Shown here: positions 24,234 to 29,964 of the stretch, piece by piece
Layout of the letters: every line of letters begins with the position of its first letter
Position numbering within the stretch: the stretch's first letter is position 1
NCBI RefSeq assembly: GCF_902705875.1
Contig: NZ_CACSIK010000001.1
Span: 2,321,201 to 2,351,164, forward strand
Direction: 5' to 3'
Length of the DNA stretch: 29,964 bases
Source: Zhongshania aliphaticivorans
GTDB taxonomy: Bacteria; Pseudomonadota; Gammaproteobacteria; Pseudomonadales; Spongiibacteraceae
Notes under the pieces: model-generated
The model's input: the letters and a program-made list of their open reading frames with translations, nothing else
The model's database searches: none
Told to the model about the DNA's origin: nothing
Translations under genes and position numbers: made by a program

Positions 24234-24943
24234 GCTACACTCACTGGTAGCGGCTCAGATAAAACCATTTCATCCTCATTAATGCTTGCTTTATAGGCAA
24301 TCACCTCAAGCCCCTCTTCAACAGCGGCTTTTAGTGCATTCGCATATCGTGGATCAATTTCAGCGGCTGGACGAACACTACTGATATCTTCATGGAGTAC
24401 AGCAAACAGCAAGACGACTCTTGCCCCCTCCTGCTTAAGAGACAGCAATTCCTGAATATGACGCACTGCGCGAGCACTGACTGCATCGGGAAATGCGCCA
24501 TCGCCGCCTCCACAATCCAGCGTTACTGACTTCACTTCAACATAACAATCCGGCACGGTTTTATCAGTAGAGGAAAGGTGGAAATCGATACGACTCCCCG
24601 AGGTGAGACGCTTTTCACGCTTTATATTAGGATACATAGCTAAAGAAGCAATACCAGAACTAGCTAGCGCATCAGCAACCAAGTCATTGGCCCGCGCTGA
24701 ATGAATACAAATCATCCCCCCTGCTCTGCTTTCAATTAACTCCCAGGTATAAGCGTACTTTCGTTTGGGGTTTTGACTATGCAGTAAGAAAACGCGACCA
24801 CCTGGCGTCGCACACCCTGTCATCGCACCCGTATTTGGGCAATGTACAGTTAGCTCGCTACCGTCGTCTAAAACCACATCAGCTAAAAAGCGTTTGTAAC
24901 GTTTAAGCAACCTCGCTTGCACCAACTTTTCAGGCCACTTCAC
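24230..24943 (-). CDS. sfsA: SfsA family protein (sugar fermentation stimulation protein)
   Basis: A conserved protein named for an E. coli effect on maltose genes. Later work points to nuclease-fold or nucleic-acid-binding features, and the true role is unclear. Hallmarks are LLKRYKRFLADV near the start, VHCPNTGAMTGC, and YVEVKSVTL, the last being the nuclease-like core. The frame extends to a GTG at 24970. I chose the GTG at 24943 because GAGGGG lies six bases before it and the resulting start, MKWPEKLVQARLLKRYKRFL, resembles known SfsA proteins. This gives 237 residues, normal. It is convergent with the Rieske gene. Confidence 0.94.
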   Translation of the reverse strand: MKWPEKLVQARLLKRYKRFLADVVLDDGSELTVHCPNTGAMTGCATPGGRVFLLHSQNPKRKYAYTWELIESRAGGMICIHSARANDLVADALASSGIASLAMYPNIKREKRLTSGSRIDFHLSSTDKTVPDCYVEVKSVTLDCGGGDGAFPDAVSARAVRHIQELLSLKQEGARVVLLFAVLHEDISSVRPAAEIDPRYANALKAAVEEGLEVIAYKASINEDEMVLSEPLPVSVA

Positions 24944-25183
24944 CCCGTACCCCTCTACATTTATTAACACCTAGGCACCACCAACCCTTTTATTGGCTAA
25001 GCAGAGCGCGAAACAGAAAGGCCGCAACGGTACCATCTAAAGCATGGCAATGTTAATGTGATCGCAACTTCTGAGCACATAACAACATCTACTATCTGCT
25101 ATATTTCGTAAATAATTTTGCATGGTATTACACGTAACACTTTGGTATCTCATACACAGAGATATCTCAACAGAGACTTTATT

Positions 25184-27886
25184 GTGATTAAGAAACTGCT
25201 ACTTGGTCTAGGCCTTTTCATCCTCGTGCTGTTGTGCGTCGTGTCTATCGCACTCATACAGCCGCATTTACTGCGAGGATTAATCGGTAGCAGCGCCCAT
25301 CGTTTTGCCGGTTTGAATGTCGACATTGCGGACATTCAATCACACATTAACCCACTTCGATTTGAAATCAGTGGGCTAAGTATCAAAAATCCTGAGTGGC
25401 CCCGTCCAGAATTATTAAGTCTTGCTGACATTACGATTTCACTAACCCAAAGCCCATTTAGTCACACTGCCTTCTGGGAGCTAAACGCAAATCAATTAAC
25501 GGTCAATGTAGAACAAAATGAATCGAGCGAACTCAACTGGATAAGTAGTCAATTCAAAGGATCACAAGAAACTCCAAGCGCAAATGAGCCAAACGAGGGG
25601 CCATTACTTCCTGGCGATTTTAATTTCAATCAAATTTCGATTAAGGATGTTACCCTAAACTGGCGCAGCAAAGATGACGACCAACGCCAAATTTCGCTAC
25701 CAGAGCTTAGTGCAAAACGAATAGAAAAAGGCAATGGTGACTTTTATATTAGCCTTGACTACCTTGAGCAACATGTGGAACTCAATAGCGCCATCACACT
25801 CTTTGATCCCCAAAAAGGCATACTCGGCTACGAATTATCCCTTCACCATCAAGACCTAGATATAAGCAGTAACGGAAAGCTATACCTTAACCCCAAACTA
25901 GAAGGCAGTACCCTGTCCTTAAGTTTGGACCTTCGCAGCGCAAACGCGATCGCCAAGTTAGCAGGTACTGATATTCCACCACTACCCAAAACCAAATTTT
26001 CAAGTGATATCAAAATTTCACCGAATTACGAGCTCAATAATATCGTTCTCAAACTTAACGACAACACGATCAACGGTGATATCAGCATCAATGCTGAGAA
26101 CTCAGCCGTAACCGCAAACTTACGCTCCACAGCCTTAGATATCGATAGCTTGTTACCCCCTCAGCAATCAACAGAAGACACAACAAGTTCACAAAACAAG
26201 ATTGCTGCGCCATCTCAGAATTCGTCCAATCAAAATTCCAAAGACGAAACTGAGGCAGAGATTAACTGGGCATGGCTAGAGGAAACCAATGTAAATCTTG
26301 AGCTCGACATTGAAAAACTCACTATATTGGGCTGGCAAGTCAGTAATCTTAAATCAGATATTACACTTCACAAATCTATTCAGGCTGCCATTAACGCCTC
26401 ACAAATTCAGGAAATAGCAAAAAAACGAGACATCAATGAATTCTCAGCTAACGTTCATTTAGAGCCACTTTCAAAAACCACCACTGGCGCCGACACCAAG
26501 GTGTCGTTAACAATGACACAAGCAGGCATCACTAGCGAAGTCTCAGGTAAACTTAATGTAAATGGGATTGTCGGCAACGAGCTCGACGTTGTTGCTGATG
26601 CCCCAAGTAGCCAAGCTGTTTGGCAGTTAGCCCAACTCCCGTGGCAAGAAGCCGGCTCACTGTCTCTACAAGCAAACCTCAAAACCACCCAAGACTCGTA
26701 CACGGTGAAAGGTAATAGTCAACTAGGGGAGCAAAGCACAGAGCTAGATATTCAGTACACACCGGCTAAAACCGATGCCGCGCTGCCTACATTAAAAGGC
26801 GACATCTTCTTACGGAAAATAGATCTCGCCTTTCTCAGCCCTGAGACCGATGCCAAGGTAGATAATACTAGCCCCAGTCAGTCTTCAAAAAAGAAACTTA
26901 TCAGCAAGGAGCCTTTTGCCTTAAGCCCGCTCAAATCAATTAATACCGCCCTTACCCTGCGCCTTGAAGACATCGACACCGGTTACAATCTTATCCAAAA
27001 AGCCAGACTTGCCCCCACCCTGCAAGACGGCCTGTTCAACTTGAAAGATACCGTCATTAACTTTGATGGCGGCGAGGCGAAAGTAGCATTAAAGCTGGAC
27101 GCCAGCAAAGAAATACCTGAGCTAGATATACGTTTCAGCATTGACGCTGACGACTACGGAAAGTTGGGGCTAGATAAAGCGGCGGGGATCAATAAAGGCA
27201 GCGGCCGGATTCGCCTAGATGCTGACAGCAAGGGACTTAGTCCACATCAATTAGCAGCCAATATGACTGCCAAATTGGACTTAAAAATTACCGACCTGGT
27301 CGCACAAGGCAATGCCTTAAACCTTATTGGGTCTGACGTTCTCACAGAAACCATAGACAAACTTAACCCCTTTTCCGAGAAGAAGACCAGCACAACCATT
27401 GAATGTGTTGCCGTCCACTTTAAGGGGAGCAAAGGAAAATTTATCAGTGACGATGCTATTGCCCTAGAAACCAAGCAAACCAAAATTATTGGCACAGGTA
27501 ATATCGATATTGGTAACGAAGAGTTTTTACTGGGTGTCTCTCCCATTGCCCGAACTGGCGTGGGTATCAATATCGGCGCGGCTGCTGGTTTAGTTCGACT
27601 TGGCGGCACCTTTAACAAGCCAAAAATAGTCGCCGATCCTAGCGGAATGTTCACCTCTGGCCTGTCTACCGGTGCAGCATTTTATACCGGAGGGCTATCA
27701 TTATTAGCCCAAGGCCTTCTAAAACGTGCGATCTACTCAGGTAGCGCTTGTGACGGTGACATTGATGAGATTCCGACCGTAGAAGAACTGCCGGACGATA
27801 TTCTAAACCCCACCCCCGAAACGGCACCCACAGAGCAAGGAACACCAACTCTGAAAAATGAAGAAGCACCTGAGCCCACAACTTAA
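25184..27886 (+). CDS. AsmA family protein
   Basis: A large inner-membrane-anchored, mostly periplasmic protein. AsmA-like proteins are linked to outer-membrane assembly and phospholipid transport to the outer membrane. One N-terminal helix (about 3-23, LLLGLGLFILVLLCVVSIAL) anchors it. The rest is a repetitive beta-rich region: an early AsmA/DUF748-like part (GLNVDIADIQSHINPLRFEI), a Ser/Asn/Gln-rich low-complexity linker around 330-380, and a C-terminal AsmA part (GKFISDDAIALETKQTKIIG; IVADPSGMF). The open frame runs back to a TTG at 25118. I chose the GTG at 25184 (900 residues), since it puts the helix at the N-terminus and AGAGA lies seven bases upstream. It converges with the methyltransferase gene, eleven bases apart. 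Confidence 0.88.
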   Translation: MIKKLLLGLGLFILVLLCVVSIALIQPHLLRGLIGSSAHRFAGLNVDIADIQSHINPLRFEISGLSIKNPEWPRPELLSLADITISLTQSPFSHTAFWELNANQLTVNVEQNESSELNWISSQFKGSQETPSANEPNEGPLLPGDFNFNQISIKDVTLNWRSKDDDQRQISLPELSAKRIEKGNGDFYISLDYLEQHVELNSAITLFDPQKGILGYELSLHHQDLDISSNGKLYLNPKLEGSTLSLSLDLRSANAIAKLAGTDIPPLPKTKFSSDIKISPNYELNNIVLKLNDNTINGDISINAENSAVTANLRSTALDIDSLLPPQQSTEDTTSSQNKIAAPSQNSSNQNSKDETEAEINWAWLEETNVNLELDIEKLTILGWQVSNLKSDITLHKSIQAAINASQIQEIAKKRDINEFSANVHLEPLSKTTTGADTKVSLTMTQAGITSEVSGKLNVNGIVGNELDVVADAPSSQAVWQLAQLPWQEAGSLSLQANLKTTQDSYTVKGNSQLGEQSTELDIQYTPAKTDAALPTLKGDIFLRKIDLAFLSPETDAKVDNTSPSQSSKKKLISKEPFALSPLKSINTALTLRLEDIDTGYNLIQKARLAPTLQDGLFNLKDTVINFDGGEAKVALKLDASKEIPELDIRFSIDADDYGKLGLDKAAGINKGSGRIRLDADSKGLSPHQLAANMTAKLDLKITDLVAQGNALNLIGSDVLTETIDKLNPFSEKKTSTTIECVAVHFKGSKGKFISDDAIALETKQTKIIGTGNIDIGNEEFLLGVSPIARTGVGINIGAAAGLVRLGGTFNKPKIVADPSGMFTSGLSTGAAFYTGGLSLLAQGLLKRAIYSGSACDGDIDEIPTVEELPDDILNPTPETAPTEQGTPTLKNEEAPEPTT

Positions 27887-27897
27887 GCTCCAACACA

Positions 27898-28980
27898 TTA
27901 GTCTTTTTGTAAACTAACAACCTTAAAACCATCTTGCTCTAGCAAAACTTGGCTAGCCCCAAACAAACCAAGCGCCTTGCGCTCAAGCGGTATAAATTGA
28001 TTTACAACGAAAAGGGCACACCCCTGCTTTGTTAATAAGCGATGCGCTGCTGCCAAAAAACGATCGGTCAATGAACCCGCCACTGCAAAACCTTGATGAA
28101 ACGGGGGGTTGCACAGCACTAAATCAACAGGCCCTTGCAGCCCTGCAGCGCAATCTGCCAGTACAATCTCAGCCTTTAGATGATGAACACTGCAGTTTTT
28201 TTGAGCGGCCAATATCGCCGCCGCATTATTATCAGTTAATAACCATTCTGCATCCGGTAGTATTTGTGCCGCCATCACCGATAAATACCCATAGCCACAG
28301 CCAATATCTGCTACCCGAGTTGGTAAGCGCTCAACTTTAGCGAGGTAGCTATGCAATTGTGAAATCAGCAATTCACTACCACGATCCAGCTTTTGCCAAC
28401 CAAACACGCCCGGCTTACTAAATAATTGCGGCGTTTGGGCTATCTCTCGTATACGCGGGTAGTCGCTATCATTTAACCGCTCTTGCGGTGAGCTCTGCTT
28501 TATAATTTTGGCCAAATACGCACCACCATCTTGTTTTTTTATCTCAGCCTGAGTGCCAATTAACGCCGCCGCTTTTTTTGCATAACTATGCAAGCCATCA
28601 TTCTTATGCCCACTTAACAATAAGCAGCCACCTAACGGTAAGCGCGCTAAAGCTTGATTGAGTATATGGTGCACCACGGCTTTTTCTTTGGATACCCGGT
28701 AGCATATAGTTTGCGGTGAAGGCATTTCGAGCGGAATATCAAAATCACCCAATAGAACTTGGTAACCGGTATCTTGTAGCTGTTTAGCAATATCACAACG
28801 ATTGGTAAAACATTGCCAGGCGTTATCTGCAAAAGGCAGAGACATGTCAGCAATATGCTCATCAGCAAACCACCACACTTGAGACCCTAAGGAGGAAAAC
28901 TGGCTATAAAGCGCCGCTAATGCACTATCAGAGCCAAGCCCGTCAGCATTTTTTAAAGTGCCCTGCCGAGGTTTAGCCAT
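27898..28980 (-). CDS. RsmC-like rRNA (guanine-N2) methyltransferase
   Basis: A SAM-dependent methyltransferase with a degenerate N-terminal half and an active C-terminal half. The SAM loop is ADIGCGYGYLS (224-234), and NPPF (291-294) is the signature of N-methylation of a base. FSKPGVFGWQKLDRGSELL and the final GFKVVSLQKD match the RsmC/RlmG layout. RsmC modifies 16S rRNA G1207 and RlmG modifies 23S rRNA G1835. The N-terminal half (GGAYLAKI near 152-159) looks closer to RsmC, but I cannot exclude RlmG, so no symbol is given. The 360 residues fit both. An AAGGAAAG Shine-Dalgarno on the minus strand precedes the ATG. It lies 51 bases after the RsuA-like gene and may share its transcript. Confidence 0.85.
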   Translation of the reverse strand: MAKPRQGTLKNADGLGSDSALAALYSQFSSLGSQVWWFADEHIADMSLPFADNAWQCFTNRCDIAKQLQDTGYQVLLGDFDIPLEMPSPQTICYRVSKEKAVVHHILNQALARLPLGGCLLLSGHKNDGLHSYAKKAAALIGTQAEIKKQDGGAYLAKIIKQSSPQERLNDSDYPRIREIAQTPQLFSKPGVFGWQKLDRGSELLISQLHSYLAKVERLPTRVADIGCGYGYLSVMAAQILPDAEWLLTDNNAAAILAAQKNCSVHHLKAEIVLADCAAGLQGPVDLVLCNPPFHQGFAVAGSLTDRFLAAAHRLLTKQGCALFVVNQFIPLERKALGLFGASQVLLEQDGFKVVSLQKD

Positions 28981-29031
28981 ATTTTATACTTTCCTTCCCC
29001 AAATCGACGTCACCGCCGAGTAAACAATACA

Positions 29032-29778
29032 TTATTCGCTGCCCACATTTTTCACATTATAAACACTCGCCACTTCGGTCTCGGTTAAATACCTATACTC
29101 ACCTTCAGCTAGGTGCGGATCTAATTGTATTTCACCAATGGCTTCTCTATGTAAGCGAACGACCGCATTCCCTTCAGCACCAAACATCCGCTTTACTTGA
29201 TGATAGCGCCCCTCACAAATTTTTAGCCTAGCGCTGCAGTCCGCCAGAATAGTCAACTCACCAGGAAGCGTGCGTACTTTATCATCTTTCAAAAATACAC
29301 CACGAGCAAAATGCGCTATGGTCCGATCATCGATAACATCCGCAGTTTCGATATAATAGGATTTCCAGCATTTACGATGGGGAGACGTAATCGCGTGCGA
29401 CCAACTACCGTCGTCTGTTAACAACACCAGTCCTGTTGTATCTATATCTAATCGCCCGGCAACATGTAAGCGCTCAGGATTATCTTCATCCAGCAAATCC
29501 AAGACGGTTGAGTGTCGACGATCACGAGCAGCGCAAATATAGCCAATAGGCTTGTTTAGCATCAAATATCGCGGTCCCACATGACGCAATGCCGCCCCAT
29601 TCAAGCTAACTAGGACATCTGAAGACACCATATACCGAACATCTGTCACAACGACGCCACCCACAGCTATATCGCCGGATTTAATCAGCTTTTTAGCATC
29701 ACTTCGGGAATAATCCGTCACACTAGATAAATAACGATCTAAACGTAGCGGTTTTTTTACTACTTTACTCACAGTCAC
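29032..29778 (-). CDS. RsuA/RluB/E-family rRNA pseudouridine synthase
   Basis: Converts a uridine in rRNA to pseudouridine; RsuA modifies U516 of 16S rRNA. The N-terminal S4 RNA-binding domain (about 12-60, LRLDRYLSSVTDYSRSDAKK) is followed by the catalytic domain with GRLDIDTTGLVLLTDDG, the active-site aspartate being about D111, and CEGRYHQVKRMF near 192-203. The 248 residues fit RsuA (about 231-240) best. The open frame also includes a TTG at 29781. I chose the GTG at 29778, five bases after a GAAGAG Shine-Dalgarno; a GTG at 29772 is also possible. Close relatives RluB and RluE cannot be ruled out, so no symbol is given. It precedes the RsmC-like gene, so two rRNA modification genes sit together. 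Confidence 0.92.
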   Translation of the reverse strand: MTVSKVVKKPLRLDRYLSSVTDYSRSDAKKLIKSGDIAVGGVVVTDVRYMVSSDVLVSLNGAALRHVGPRYLMLNKPIGYICAARDRRHSTVLDLLDEDNPERLHVAGRLDIDTTGLVLLTDDGSWSHAITSPHRKCWKSYYIETADVIDDRTIAHFARGVFLKDDKVRTLPGELTILADCSARLKICEGRYHQVKRMFGAEGNAVVRLHREAIGEIQLDPHLAEGEYRYLTETEVASVYNVKNVGSE

Positions 29779-29964
29779 CAATACTCTTCAGTCAGACGCC
29801 CATTGTCGGGCAAGCATCAAGCTAGCTCAAGCCATCTAAACAAAGAACATTATAATGTCGAAATGTAATCGGCAAATATCAATTACACAATCATAAATAG
29901 TTACGACACACTAACTAATAGTTTTAAATATATAAACTACTGTTTTATATGTATTTTTTAATTA
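29779..29964. promoter_or_regulatory. AT-rich promoter region with a 12-base palindrome
   Basis: ACATTATAATGT at 29847-29858 is a perfect palindrome that offers a TATAAT -10 box on both strands. On the minus strand it lies about 70 bases before the RsuA-like gene, with only a weak -35 (TTTGCC) 16 bases further out. A second AT-rich inverted repeat (TAGTTT/AAACTA, 29929-29949) lies near the right edge. No coding frame is supported. Confidence 0.4.

Noticed and set aside
25118..25183. Longer N-terminus of the AsmA protein starting at TTG 25118
   Set aside because: It would put 22 polar residues before the membrane helix and has no Shine-Dalgarno. The GTG at 25184 places the anchor at the N-terminus with AGAGA upstream.
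27247..27654. Minus-strand open frame of 135 codons inside the AsmA gene
   Set aside because: Antisense to a conserved C-terminal AsmA segment, with no recognisable domain or start signal.

Overview
This window looks like an ordinary chromosomal stretch of a Gram-negative bacterium, most likely a marine gammaproteobacterium of the Spongiibacteraceae/Cellvibrionales type. That placement is an inference from gene content and base composition; no ribosomal marker is present. The Gram-negative signs are a TonB-dependent receptor, an AsmA-family protein, an E. coli-like CysE, SfsA and RsmC/RsuA-type rRNA modification enzymes. I see no rRNA, tRNA, CRISPR array, insertion sequence, integrase, prophage or attachment site.

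Layout. (1) 1-5639: a GTG-started TonB-dependent receptor faces an ECF sigma/ChrR anti-sigma pair, and a PLP-dependent cysteine synthase-like enzyme follows. (2) 5728-9738: a cytochrome P450, a LemA protein with a two-transmembrane GIDE-like/EF-hand partner, a TetR regulator and a DUF2489-type membrane protein. (3) 9896-12842: a compact methionine-salvage operon, mtnA-mtnB-mtnD-mtnC. (4) 12980-15427: a UvrD-like helicase with two C-terminal Tudor-like repeats. (5) 15537-19727: a PaaG-like crotonase, a PhyH-family dioxygenase, a largely non-coding 670-base gap, then a ferredoxin reductase and a [2Fe-2S] ferredoxin. (6) 19940-24943: inorganic pyrophosphatase, an unrecognised two-repeat protein, a cysE/M15-peptidase operon, a patatin/Rieske pair and sfsA. 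(7) 25184-29964: an AsmA-family protein, an RsmC-like methyltransferase and an RsuA-like pseudouridine synthase.

How the genes may work together. The receptor, P450, crotonase, PhyH dioxygenase, reductase and ferredoxin together suggest uptake and oxidation of hydrophobic compounds such as terpenoids, sterols or fatty acids. The reductase and ferredoxin are the obvious electron donors for the P450, although they lie about 11 kb away. The mtn genes recycle methylthioribose-1-phosphate towards methionine; no mtnP or mtnK lies nearby. CysE supplies O-acetylserine, but it lacks the C-terminal tail that normally docks on CysK, and the cysteine synthase here belongs to an atypical subfamily.

No obviously new multi-gene system is visible. 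The best leads are the LemA/GIDE-EF-hand pair, the helicase with duplicated Tudor-like ends, the leaderless M15 peptidase co-transcribed with cysE, the two-repeat unknown protein, and several strong hairpins without U-tracts. Several start codons were reassigned from the longest open frame using Shine-Dalgarno position; each case is explained in its entry.
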